Source: Acidobacteriota bacterium (GTDB lineage Bacteria; Acidobacteriota; UBA6911). Taken from it: a stretch of DNA of 64,000 nt. The stretch is from positions 1 through 64,000 of the forward strand of contig JAAYCX010000089.1 of NCBI GenBank assembly GCA_012729555.1. The letters are read 5' to 3'. Every line of letters begins with the position of its first letter. Positions within the stretch are counted from its first letter, which is position 1. Of this stretch, positions 26,427 through 34,801 are shown piece by piece. Below the pieces are notes generated by a model that was not told the origin of the DNA, ran no database searches, and saw only the letters and a list, made by a program, of their open reading frames with translations. Position numbers and translations under genes: made by a program.

Positions 26427-27353
26427 ATGGGAAACGGGAATGAGGCCGCCACCAAGCTGCGGGTGCTTCTCGCCGACGACAACGCGGCCGTGCGCAGAAT
26501 GATCGCCGCCCAGCTCCGGGAGTGGGGGTACGAGGTGCGCGAGGCGGCGGACGGCCTCGAAGCCCTCGAGCGATTGCGCCGTTCGGCCGCCTCGGCCGCC
26601 CGGCCGAACATCCTGCTGGTGGACTGGCACATGCCGGGGCTCGACGGCATCAGCCTCTGCAGGCGTATCAAGGCCATCGACGAATACCGGACGGGGCCAC
26701 ACCTCTATGTCCTCTTTCTCACGGTCAGGGAAGGGACCGAAAGCGAGACCCTCGCCTTCGAGGCGGGCGCGGACGGGTACATCGTCAAGGGATCCCGGAA
26801 GGAGCTCGAAGCGAAGCTCGACTCGGTCCGGGCCCGGATCGTGGAGGAGGCGGAACTGCGCAGGACCATCGCGTCCCTGCAGAAGGATCCGAGCGGGGTA
26901 CTGGTCAAGCGGGAGATCATCGACCGCCTGGGGCGGCGCTCCGGCACGGGAGACCAGGGCCCGATGGGGATCGTGCTGCTCGATATCGATGATTTCAAGG
27001 AGATCAATGACACCCACGGCCACCTCGTCGGGGACCAGATCCTCGAATCGGTCGGGCAGAGGCTCGAGGAGGCGGTGCGCAACGGCAGCGTCGGCCGCTT
27101 CGGCGGCGACGAGTTCCTGATCGGGCTGCCGGGCTGCGACCGGGAGACCACGGATCGGAGGGCGCGCGAAATCGTAGCGCGGCTGGCGGAGGACCCGATC
27201 GCCACGACTTCCGGCGAGATCCGCATCCGGGTCAGCTACGGCATCGCCGTCCACAGCGACGCGGTCAGCCTCGACCTTCTCCTGGAGACCGCGGACCGGG
27301 CCCTGTACCGGCAGAAAAAGGCCAGGAAGGGGCGCGCGCAACCGCGGCATTGA
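26427..27353 (+). CDS. Response regulator with GGDEF domain (diguanylate cyclase)
   Basis: A 308-residue regulator that would make cyclic di-GMP when its receiver is phosphorylated. The receiver domain (about 10-125) has ADDNAAVRR, the acceptor aspartate in ILLVDWHMPGLDG and the lysine in YIVKGSRKE. The GGDEF domain (about 150-305) has DIDDFKEINDTHGH and the full catalytic motif GRFGGDEFLIG. An inhibitory RxxD site is not evident at the usual distance before GGDEF. No kinase is adjacent. Confidence 0.9.
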   Translation: MGNGNEAATKLRVLLADDNAAVRRMIAAQLREWGYEVREAADGLEALERLRRSAASAARPNILLVDWHMPGLDGISLCRRIKAIDEYRTGPHLYVLFLTVREGTESETLAFEAGADGYIVKGSRKELEAKLDSVRARIVEEAELRRTIASLQKDPSGVLVKREIIDRLGRRSGTGDQGPMGIVLLDIDDFKEINDTHGHLVGDQILESVGQRLEEAVRNGSVGRFGGDEFLIGLPGCDRETTDRRAREIVARLAEDPIATTSGEIRIRVSYGIAVHSDAVSLDLLLETADRALYRQKKARKGRAQPRH

Positions 27354-27404
27354 CCCGCCCCCCCTTCATCCCGCGCTTCCTCCGTCCCGGGCGTAATTCG
27401 CTCT

Positions 27405-27433
27405 TTCCGAATCTCCCGGCCATGTGCTAGACT
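27405..27433 (+). promoter_or_regulatory. Promoter for the mrfA-mrfB pair
   Basis: TTCCGA (27405-27410), a 17-base spacer and TAGACT (27428-27433), about 30 bases before the start at 27463, which has AAGGAAAGG as its ribosome site. Confidence 0.45.
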
Positions 27434-27462
27434 GGGCGCCAAGGTGAAGGAAAGGTGAAATC

Positions 27463-29844
27463 ATGGAGATGCGGCCGGTCCGGTCCAGCAGGGGATTGAT
27501 GGAAGTGGGCGACATCGTGCGCCAGTTGGTGCCGGACGGCGCCCCCAACGAGGTGGTCACGGCCATCGAGCGCTTCGGCGCGCGGGAGGCCGAATGGGCG
27601 CCGATGCCGGCCTGGGTCCGGCCCGAACTGGCCGCGGCCTATCGCGGCCGGGGGATCCACGAGCTCTACTCCCACCAAGCCGAAGCGGTCGAGAGGATCC
27701 ATCGCGGGGAGAACGTGGTGGTGGTGACCCCCACCGCCAGCGGGAAGACCCTCTGCTACAACCTCCCGGTCCTCGACGCCATCCTGGAAAACCCCGATAC
27801 CCGCGCCCTCTATCTTTTCCCGACCAAGGCGCTGGCCCAGGATCAGCTCGCGGAGCTCCAGGAGCTGGGAGGGAGCCTCGGGGACGCGTTCGGGGTGTTC
27901 ACCTACGACGGGGACACCCCCGCGGACGCCCGGCGGGCCATCCGGCAGCGGGCTCACATCGTGCTGACCAACCCGGACATGCTGCACGCGGGGATCCTGC
28001 CGCATCACACGAAATGGACTCGGCTGTTCGAAAACCTCGAGTACATCGTCATCGACGAACTGCACACCTATCGCGGGGTTTTCGGCAGCCACCTGGCGAA
28101 CGTGCTGCGCCGGCTCCGGCGCATCACCCGGTTTTACGGCCGGGACCCCCGGTTCATCTTCTCCTCCGCCACCATCGCCAATCCCGGGGAACTGGCCCGC
28201 CGCCTCATCGGGGAGGAGGTCGGGATCGTGGACCGGAGCGGGGCCCCTTCCGGGGAGAAGGTCTTCCTGTTCTACAACCCCCCGATGGTGAACCGCTTCC
28301 TGGGCATCCGGCGCAGCTGCATCAACGAGACCTGGCGGATCGCGCGCGCGTTCGTGCATCACGGCCTGCAGACGATGGTGTTCGCCAACAGCCGGCTCCA
28401 CGCCGAGGTGCTCCTGACCTACCTCAAACGGGACAACCCGCAGCCCCCGGGAGAACCCGAGATCGTGAGGGGATACCGCGGGGGCTATCTTCCCACGGAG
28501 CGGCGCGAGATCGAAAAGGGGCTGCGCGAGGGGAGGATCCGGGCGGTGGTCTCCACCAGCGCGCTGGAGCTCGGAATCGATATCGGGTCCCTTGATGTCG
28601 CCGTGATGGCGGGCTATCCCGGCACCATCGCTTCCACCTGGCAGAGGGCGGGACGCGCGGGGCGGCGCAAGGGGGGGGCGTGCGCCGTGCTGGTGGCCTC
28701 CTCGCGCCCGCTCGACCAGTTCATCGTCCGGCACCCCGAATATTTCTTTTCCGGGTCGCCGGAGCACGCCTATATCCAACCCGACAACCTCGAAATCCTG
28801 GTGAACCACCTCAAGTGCGCCGCCTTCGAGCTTCCGCTCCAGGCGGGGGAATCGTTCGGGGAAGCGGACCTGCAGCTCCTCGGCGAGCGGCTGGCCGAAT
28901 CGGGGTACCTGCACGCGAACGGCGGGTTCTGGTACTGGACCCAGGAATCGTATCCCGCCGACGCCATCAGCCTCCGCTCGGTGACCTCGGACAATTTCGT
29001 GATCGTCGACGAGACCGGCCCGCCGAAAATCATCGGGGAGGTGGATTTCACCAGCGCGCTCTCCACGGTCCATCCCAAGGCGATCTATCTCCACGGCGCC
29101 ATCCAGTACCAGGTGGAGCGGATGGACTTCCCCGGGCGCAAGGCCTACGTGAAGCAGGTCGATGCGGACTATTTCACGCAGGCCATCGTTTACACGGAGG
29201 TCGAACGCCTCAAGGTGGACGAGAGCGCGTCGGTCGCCGGGCCCGCGGCGAAAGCGCACGGGGACGTGCGGATCCGCTCCCAGGTGGTCGGCTTCAAGAA
29301 GATCAAGTTCTACACCCTCGAAAATGTCGGCTCGGGGAACCTGGAGCTCCCGGAAAACGAGATGCACACGACGGCCTACTGGGTCACGCTGAGGCGCGCG
29401 CTGATCGACGCGCTCCCCTATACCGTTTCGGAGCGGCAGGACGGCCTTTTCGGGCTCCTCTACGCCCTGGAATCGGTGGCCTGCCTGCTGCTGATGTGCG
29501 ACCGCGTCGACCTGGGCGCCACGATAGGGGAGGGGGCGCCCGATGTCGCGGAGCCCCTCCGTGCGCCGGACGGCGCCTCCCCGGAGGGGGAATGGTTCGA
29601 GCCGGCGCTCTATCTCTTCGACAACTATCCCGGCGGCATCGGCCAGAGCGAGCCGCTGTATCGCATCCACGACCTGCTGCTCGCACGGACGCTGGAGTTG
29701 ATCTCGGGGTGCGAGTGCGACAAGGGGTGCCCCTCCTGCGTGGGGCCGGTGGGCGAAACCGGGGAGCATTCGAAGGAAGCGGCCCTGGCCATCCTCGAGC
29801 GGCTGGTCGGCGGACAATCCACCGAACTCCGGCGGCAGCCATGA
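27463..29844 (+). CDS. mrfA: DEAD/DEAH-box helicase with DUF1998 (MrfA/YprA-like)
   Basis: A 793-residue superfamily 2 helicase like Bacillus MrfA, which with the exonuclease MrfB repairs mitomycin-type DNA damage. Motif I is TPTASGKTLCY, motif II IDELHTYRG, motif III SSATIANP and motif VI QRAGRAGRR. The C-terminal DUF1998 region ends with a four-cysteine cluster (CECDKGCPSC) that binds zinc in the family. The next gene overlaps by four bases (ATGA) and encodes the expected nuclease partner, which supports the assignment. Confidence 0.9.
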   Translation: MEMRPVRSSRGLMEVGDIVRQLVPDGAPNEVVTAIERFGAREAEWAPMPAWVRPELAAAYRGRGIHELYSHQAEAVERIHRGENVVVVTPTASGKTLCYNLPVLDAILENPDTRALYLFPTKALAQDQLAELQELGGSLGDAFGVFTYDGDTPADARRAIRQRAHIVLTNPDMLHAGILPHHTKWTRLFENLEYIVIDELHTYRGVFGSHLANVLRRLRRITRFYGRDPRFIFSSATIANPGELARRLIGEEVGIVDRSGAPSGEKVFLFYNPPMVNRFLGIRRSCINETWRIARAFVHHGLQTMVFANSRLHAEVLLTYLKRDNPQPPGEPEIVRGYRGGYLPTERREIEKGLREGRIRAVVSTSALELGIDIGSLDVAVMAGYPGTIASTWQRAGRAGRRKGGACAVLVASSRPLDQFIVRHPEYFFSGSPEHAYIQPDNLEILVNHLKCAAFELPLQAGESFGEADLQLLGERLAESGYLHANGGFWYWTQESYPADAISLRSVTSDNFVIVDETGPPKIIGEVDFTSALSTVHPKAIYLHGAIQYQVERMDFPGRKAYVKQVDADYFTQAIVYTEVERLKVDESASVAGPAAKAHGDVRIRSQVVGFKKIKFYTLENVGSGNLELPENEMHTTAYWVTLRRALIDALPYTVSERQDGLFGLLYALESVACLLLMCDRVDLGATIGEGAPDVAEPLRAPDGASPEGEWFEPALYLFDNYPGGIGQSEPLYRIHDLLLARTLELISGCECDKGCPSCVGPVGETGEHSKEAALAILERLVGGQSTELRRQP

Positions 29845-31070
29845 CGTCGATCGCGGACAGGTTATCCCGGGTGGCGGCGTTGCGGCCGAACGCGGGGCCC
29901 GGCGGGCACGGTCCCGGGACCGAAGGGCGGTCCCACGCGGAGGAACTGACTTCCCTCCTGGGGGGGAGAATGGAGCGGAACGGGCGCGGGAGCCATTTCC
30001 GGGTGCGGCGCCGCTTCGCCGGGCCCGCGGCGGAGCCCCTGTCTCCCGGGGCCTGGCGCCGGCTGTCCCCCGGGTCGGCCCCGCCCCCCTGCGACCCCGC
30101 GGAGTGGATTTTTCTGGATACCGAGACCACGGGGTTGTCCGGCGGCACCGGGACCTGTGCCTTCCTTGTGGGTGTCGGATGGTGGGAGGCGGACGGGTTC
30201 AGCGTGGAGCAGTTCTTCATGTGCGACTACGGGGAGGAGCCGTCGCTTCTCGAGGCGCTCTCCGAACGCCTGGCCCGATTCCGGGTGCTGGTCACCTACA
30301 ACGGCAGGAGTTTCGACTGGCCGCTGCTCGAAACCCGTTACCGGATGGCCCGGTTCGGCGCCGTCCCGGAGCCGCCGGTGCACCTGGACCTGCTCTATCC
30401 CGCCCGGCGCCTGTGGCGGTGGAGCCTGGAATCGGTCGCCCTGGCGGAAGTGGAGCGCCACGTGCTGGGATTCGACCGGGGAGGGGACATCCCTTCGGCC
30501 TCCATCCCCCAAAGGTATTTTGATTTCATCCGGGGGGGGGCGGCGGGTCCGATCGCCGAGGTCTTCCGCCACAACCAGATGGACCTTTGCGGCCTGGCGG
30601 TGCTCGCCCTGCGCCTGAACCGGATGCTGGGAGATCCCGAGCAGAGCGATTGCGGCGGCGGAGAACTCTTCGGCATATCCCGGATGCTGCAGAAGTCGGG
30701 GGAACTTCCACTTGCCGGGCGCCTGTTCCGGAAGTCGCTCGAAAAGGGACTCCCGAGGGGGACCGAACTGCGCGCGCAGCGTGAACTGGCCCTGATGGCC
30801 AAGCGGGAGCGCGATTTCCGGGTGTCCAATGAATTCTGGGAAAAGCTCCTGGGCGGGACCCCCGAAGGATTCGACGCCTACGAGCAGCTGGCCATCTATT
30901 ACGAGCATCGCGCGCGGTGTCCGGAAAAGGCCCTGGGCCTGGTCCGGGAGGCGCTGGTCAGGCTCCGGGAATCGCATGGTTCGGGAGGGACGGCCGAGGA
31001 GCGTTACCGGAAATGGCACGGGCGGCTCCGCCGGCGCCTTGCGCGGCTCGAGCGGAAGTGCGCCCGGTGA
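29841..31070 (+). CDS. mrfB: DEDDh-type exonuclease, MrfB/YprB-like
   Basis: A 409-residue protein with an RNase H-like exonuclease domain (about 85-260). The first acidic motif is FLDTETTGLSGG, the second lies in VLVTYNGRSFDWPLLE and the last in HNQMDLCGLAVL. The C-terminal part (about 270-400) is helical and TPR-like (ELPLAGRLFRKSLEKG, EQLAIYYEHRARCPEKAL). It is translationally coupled to the helicase gene, the same order as MrfA-MrfB in Bacillus. The basic, low-complexity N terminus (about 1-60) is probably disordered. Confidence 0.85.
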   Translation: MTSIADRLSRVAALRPNAGPGGHGPGTEGRSHAEELTSLLGGRMERNGRGSHFRVRRRFAGPAAEPLSPGAWRRLSPGSAPPPCDPAEWIFLDTETTGLSGGTGTCAFLVGVGWWEADGFSVEQFFMCDYGEEPSLLEALSERLARFRVLVTYNGRSFDWPLLETRYRMARFGAVPEPPVHLDLLYPARRLWRWSLESVALAEVERHVLGFDRGGDIPSASIPQRYFDFIRGGAAGPIAEVFRHNQMDLCGLAVLALRLNRMLGDPEQSDCGGGELFGISRMLQKSGELPLAGRLFRKSLEKGLPRGTELRAQRELALMAKRERDFRVSNEFWEKLLGGTPEGFDAYEQLAIYYEHRARCPEKALGLVREALVRLRESHGSGGTAEERYRKWHGRLRRRLARLERKCAR

Positions 31071-31419
31071 CCGGTTGTGGTTCCGGCGGGCGGCGCGAGG
31101 CGCCGGCAAGGTTGCGGGGGAGGGAAAGGGATCTTATAAGTGGTTTAGAAAAACTGATAGGAGAAAGCAGGACAGATCCTTCATGACGACGGCCCGACGA
31201 GGGCCGTTCCCGCCCCGATATCCGCAACACCCTGCCGCCAAAGCGCGGGGACCCGGGCCGTCAGGTCCGGGTCCCTGAAATGGAGCCGGAGGCCGGATAA
31301 AGGTTGACATCCCCCATATCCGGTGGGAAGGTAGTCGCAAAACAGGGTCCGGAAACATGGAGGCCGGTCCGGGCCCGCAAACCGGAAACAATGCGACGCC
31401 GCCGGGGGCCGTTGTCTGA
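31071..31419. other. 349-base gap with two stem-loops, no gene seen
   Basis: Between mrfB and the NarL-type regulator. It holds a seven-pair hairpin (ACGGCCC with GGGCCGT, about 31190-31208) and a nine-pair hairpin (GGGACCCGG with CCGGGTCCC, 31248-31275), neither followed by a T run. A TTGACA hexamer is at about 31304-31309 but no good -10 follows at 16-18 bases. I find no convincing reading frame, tRNA or known riboswitch. Confidence 0.5.
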
Positions 31420-32067
31420 ATGATGAAGCGATATCGTGTGATACTGGCCGATGACCATGCCCTCGTGCGCCGGGGGCTGAAAATGATCCTCGAGGATCAT
31501 GGTCACGTGGAGATCGTGGGAGAAGCGGGGGACGGCCTGGAACTGCTGAGTGCGCTCAACCGGGTGGAACCCGACCTGATCATGCTCGATGTTTCCATGC
31601 CCAACCTCAGGGGGATCGAGGCCATCCCCGAGATCCGGCATCTTCAGCCCGGGGCGAAAATCCTCATTCTTACCATGCACAAGGAGGAGGAATACCTCTA
31701 CCAGGCCATCTCCGCCGGATGCGACGGGTATCTGCTCAAGGAGGACGCCGAACGGGAGCTCTTCGCGGCCATCGAAAACATCAGGGAGGGGAAAATCTAT
31801 ATTTCTCCGGCCCTGGCGGAGCAGTCGATGCGGAACTGGGCGCGCCTGCGCCGCGGGGAGGACGACGCGCCCCGGGGGGACCTCACCCTGCGGCAGCGTG
31901 AAATACTGAAGATGATCGCCGAGGGCAAATCGAACAAGGAAATCGGCGATCTGCTCTGCATCAGCGTCAGGACCGTAGAACGGCACCGGGCCAACATCAT
32001 GGATAAGCTGAATGTCCGGAAGACGGCCGAGCTCGTTCAGTACGCCCTGCGTCATCACTATCTGTAG
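31420..32067 (+). CDS. NarL/FixJ-type response regulator (LuxR HTH)
   Basis: A 215-residue regulator. The receiver domain has ILADDHALVRRGLK, the acceptor aspartate in LIMLDVSMPN, the threonine in LILTMHK and the lysine in YLLKEDAE. A LuxR-type DNA-binding domain follows (LTLRQREILKMIAEGKSNKEI, ISVRTVERHRANIM). No kinase gene is adjacent, so it is an orphan in this window. ATG 31420 is followed directly by a second ATG. Its last 71 bases overlap the 3' end of the convergent DsbA-like gene. Confidence 0.9.
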   Translation: MMKRYRVILADDHALVRRGLKMILEDHGHVEIVGEAGDGLELLSALNRVEPDLIMLDVSMPNLRGIEAIPEIRHLQPGAKILILTMHKEEEYLYQAISAGCDGYLLKEDAERELFAAIENIREGKIYISPALAEQSMRNWARLRRGEDDAPRGDLTLRQREILKMIAEGKSNKEIGDLLCISVRTVERHRANIMDKLNVRKTAELVQYALRHHYL

Positions 32068-33136
32068 GCCCGGGGAGGGGCCCCTGCTTCCCGGCGGCCA
32101 GTTCCTCCTCCACGATGGCGGCGACCTCCTCGAAGGACCGGACCCCGCCGAAATACCTGCCGTTGACGAACAGCGTCGGCGTGCCTTCGGTCCCGGCCGC
32201 GGAGCCCTCACGGATGTCCCTCCGGATACGGTCGCGGTGGCGTCCGGACCGGAGGCAGGCCCCGAAGGCCGCGGCATCCAGCTCGAGGGAGGCGGCCATC
32301 GCCTCGACCTGCTTTTCCCCCAGCCCCTCGGTTCCGGCGAAAAGCAGGTCGTGCATCTCCCAGAAACGACCCTGGTCGTGCGCGCAGAGGGAGGCTTCGG
32401 CCGCCCGCTCGGCGTCGGGATGGAGGCTCGGGAGCGGAAACTGGCGGAAGACCAGGCGCACCTGCCGGTCGTACCGCGCGGCGACTTTCCTGAGCGTCCC
32501 GCCGTAGTGCCGGCAGTAGGGGCACTCGAAATCGGAAAAGATCACCAGGACCACCGGGGCGGAATCGGGTCCGAGCGAGGGGTGCCCGGACGACGGCACT
32601 TCGAAACGGAGCGGACGGAGGAGGCGTATCGCCTTGTGCTCCAGCTCCAGCCTCGCCATCAGCCTTTCCCGCGCGCGCGCCTGCCGCTGCTGCCGGAGGT
32701 GTCCGGCCACCAGCGGCAGCGCCTCTTCCCTCGATACGGTGATGCGTTCCTCGTTTTCGCCGTAGAAGGCCTCGATTTCCTCCGCCGTCGGCTCCATGGC
32801 TTCGGCCGGGAGTTCCTTCTCGAGCAGCGCCGCCACCGGGATCCCCTGTTTGCCGGCCTCCGCCTCGAGGAGCCTTTCCCCGAGGAGACGGTCGAGCGAC
32901 GCCTCCATGATTTCGTGCCGCCGGCGCGCCTGTGCGGCCGTATCCCTCAGGATCCGGAGCTCCAGCGCCTCCAGTTCGTCCAAGGCCCCGGCGTGTACTT
33001 CGGCCTCGGTGATGGCGGCGCCCTCGATGGTCGCCAGCGGTGCCCCGTCCTTCCGATCCGCGGCCTGGGACGGCGGGCGGACGGCGCCCAGGCACAGGAG
33101 GAGCAGGCCTGCGCGGGCGGCCATGGGGAGTGACAT
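31997..33136 (-). CDS. Periplasmic protein joining a SurA-like N domain to a DsbA-like thioredoxin
   Basis: A 379-residue exported protein. A signal peptide (to about residue 25, PSQAAD) precedes a helical region (about 30-175) resembling the N-terminal chaperone part of SurA/PrsA (ATIEGAAITEAEV, then LLGERLLEAEAGKQG). A DsbA/DSBA-like oxidoreductase domain follows (about 185-350) with the active site FECPYCRHYG and the cis-proline loop GTEGTPTLFVNG. It probably oxidises or folds exported proteins. The start at 33136 has GGAGG seven bases away. The C-terminal 24 residues lie antisense to the regulator gene. Confidence 0.85.
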   Translation of the reverse strand: MSLPMAARAGLLLLCLGAVRPPSQAADRKDGAPLATIEGAAITEAEVHAGALDELEALELRILRDTAAQARRRHEIMEASLDRLLGERLLEAEAGKQGIPVAALLEKELPAEAMEPTAEEIEAFYGENEERITVSREEALPLVAGHLRQQRQARARERLMARLELEHKAIRLLRPLRFEVPSSGHPSLGPDSAPVVLVIFSDFECPYCRHYGGTLRKVAARYDRQVRLVFRQFPLPSLHPDAERAAEASLCAHDQGRFWEMHDLLFAGTEGLGEKQVEAMAASLELDAAAFGACLRSGRHRDRIRRDIREGSAAGTEGTPTLFVNGRYFGGVRSFEEVAAIVEEELAAGKQGPLPGPTDSDDAGRTERARPSSGHSAYP

Positions 33137-33173
33137 CCTTGAACCTCCGTTTCCCGGGAAAGATCCCGCCGCC

Positions 33174-33202
33174 ATGGTACCGGAGACCCGGTCCAGGACC
33201 AA
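33174..33202 (-). promoter_or_regulatory. Promoter for the DsbA-like gene
   Basis: On the minus strand TTGGTC (33197-33202), a 17-base spacer and TACCAT (33174-33179), about 40 bases before ATG 33136. Confidence 0.45.
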
Positions 33203-33275
33203 GAGGGAAGATCGAAAATGAAATCTCATTCCTTCAATGTGCCGGCATTCGGGTTCGCCGGGGGGGGATTTTCGG

Positions 33276-33304
33276 TTGCCAGCGGAATACCGGGACGGTA
33301 GATT
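33276..33304 (+). promoter_or_regulatory. Promoter for the kor operon
   Basis: TTGCCA (33276-33281), a 17-base spacer and TAGATT (33299-33304). The first gene starts at 33345 behind AAGGAG. Confidence 0.6.
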
Positions 33305-33344
33305 TAGAGGGGCAGGATGGGAAAAGTAAGAAGGAGAACCTTTT

Positions 33345-33596
33345 ATGTCAGACGGGAAAAAAGCCCGGGGGCCCCGGGGAGTGGTGACCATCAACCCCGA
33401 ACTCTGCAAGGGGTGCGGGTTCTGCATCGAGTTCTGCCCTTCCGGGGTGCTTGCATTTTCCGACACGTTCAACGACAAGGGGTATCATACCCCCAAGGCG
33501 GTCAAGCCCGAAGCATGCACCGGGTGTGATCTGTGCGGCGCCTACTGTCCGGATTTTGCGATTTTCGGGATGCTGAAAGAGAAGGTTGTCGCCTGA
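33345..33596 (+). CDS. korD: 2-oxoacid:ferredoxin oxidoreductase, delta (ferredoxin) subunit
   Basis: An 83-residue two-cluster ferredoxin, the electron-carrying subunit of a four-subunit 2-oxoacid:ferredoxin oxidoreductase. Two 4Fe-4S motifs are complete: CKGCGFCIEFCP and CTGCDLCGAYCP. It is first of four genes in order D-A-B-C, the arrangement known for 2-oxoglutarate:ferredoxin oxidoreductases. The gap to korA is 11 bases. Confidence 0.9.
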   Translation: MSDGKKARGPRGVVTINPELCKGCGFCIEFCPSGVLAFSDTFNDKGYHTPKAVKPEACTGCDLCGAYCPDFAIFGMLKEKVVA

Positions 33597-33607
33597 AAGG
33601 AGAACGA

Positions 33608-34801
33608 GTGAAAGCCGATCCCAAAGGAGTCCTGACCGGGGCCCATTTTCTCGACGGGGACCATGCCTGTTGCGAGGGCGCGCTCTCGGCCGGATGCCGC
33701 TTCGTGGCGGGGTACCCCATCACGCCCTCGACGGAGGTGGTCGAGAGGATCGCCGCCCGGTTCCCGTCCGTCGGCGGGATGTTCATCCAGATGGAGGACG
33801 AGATCGCTTCCTCCATCGCGATCCAGGGCGCCGTCTGGGGGGGGGCCAAGGCGATGACCGTGACCTCGGGCCCCGGTCTTTCCCTGATGATGGAGCATGT
33901 CGGCCTGGCCGCCATGCTGGAGACCCCCTGCGTTTTCGTCGACGTGCAGCGCAGCGGCCCCTCCACGGGGCTCCCCACCATGCCCGCGCAGGGGGACATG
34001 ATGCAGGCGCGCTGGGGGAGCCACGGCGATTATGAAATCATCGCCCTCTGCCCGAACAGCCCCCAGGAGTGCTACGACCTCACCATCGCGGCCTTCAACC
34101 TCGCCGAGGAGTACCGCGTCCCCGTCATGCTGATGATGGACGAGTGCGTCGGGCACATGACCGAAAAGGTCATCATTCCGAGGGCGGAGGAGATCGAGGT
34201 GACACCCCGCCGCTACACGACGCAGAAGCCGGGGAAGTACCTCCCCTACCAGGCCGGGCGCAACGAGATCCCTCTCATGGTCAAGGCTGGGGACGGGTAC
34301 CTCTTTCACGTCACCGGGCTCACCCACGACGAAAGGGGCTACCCGGCGATGAACGCCGAGGCGCACGACCGCTGCGTGCGCCATCTCGTGGAAAAGATCA
34401 GGAACAACGCGAGGCGCATCATCCGGATAGAGGAGACCGACACCGCGGACGCCGAGGTGGTGGTCGTCTCCTACGGCATCACCTCCCGCGTGGCGGGGAA
34501 GGCGATCCAGATGGCCCGGGCGGACGGGCTCAAGGTCGGCCACCTGCGCCTGATCACGGCCTGGCCCTTTCCCGAGAAGCGGCTGCGCACGCTGGCCGCC
34601 CACGTGAAGGCCTTCGTCCTGCCGGAACTCAATTTCGGCCAGATGTTCCTGGAGCTGCAGCGCGTCATCGAGGGGAAGGCCTCCTGCTACCCGGTCCCCC
34701 ACGCCGGGGGGACGGTGCACGAGCCCGAGGCCATATACCAGCGGATCCTGTATGCGGCCAGGCACTCGCGCCCGAAAGACAAGAAGGAGGTGGCCCGATG
34801 A
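33608..34801 (+). CDS. korA: 2-oxoacid:ferredoxin oxidoreductase, alpha subunit
   Basis: A 397-residue subunit of the enzyme that splits 2-oxoglutarate (or a related 2-oxoacid) with CoA to acyl-CoA, CO2 and reduced ferredoxin. It has the family segments AGYPITPSTE, the QMEDEIASSIAIQGAVWGGAKAMTVTSGPG block and the C-terminal domain VVSYGITSRVAGKAI. The start is GTG 33608 behind AAGGAG; it overlaps korB by four bases (ATGA). 2-Oxoglutarate is the favoured substrate from gene order and sequence style; branched-chain or pyruvate use cannot be excluded. Confidence 0.9.
   Translation: MKADPKGVLTGAHFLDGDHACCEGALSAGCRFVAGYPITPSTEVVERIAARFPSVGGMFIQMEDEIASSIAIQGAVWGGAKAMTVTSGPGLSLMMEHVGLAAMLETPCVFVDVQRSGPSTGLPTMPAQGDMMQARWGSHGDYEIIALCPNSPQECYDLTIAAFNLAEEYRVPVMLMMDECVGHMTEKVIIPRAEEIEVTPRRYTTQKPGKYLPYQAGRNEIPLMVKAGDGYLFHVTGLTHDERGYPAMNAEAHDRCVRHLVEKIRNNARRIIRIEETDTADAEVVVVSYGITSRVAGKAIQMARADGLKVGHLRLITAWPFPEKRLRTLAAHVKAFVLPELNFGQMFLELQRVIEGKASCYPVPHAGGTVHEPEAIYQRILYAARHSRPKDKKEVAR

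Noticed and set aside
27427-29817. Long minus-strand open frame antisense to the MrfA-like helicase
   Set aside because: Composition-driven shadow of a gene with complete helicase motifs.
27463-31070. Phage-defence island with a helicase-nuclease pair
   Set aside because: Gene order and domains (DUF1998 zinc cluster, DEDDh nuclease) fit the MrfA-MrfB DNA-repair pair; no other defence genes nearby.
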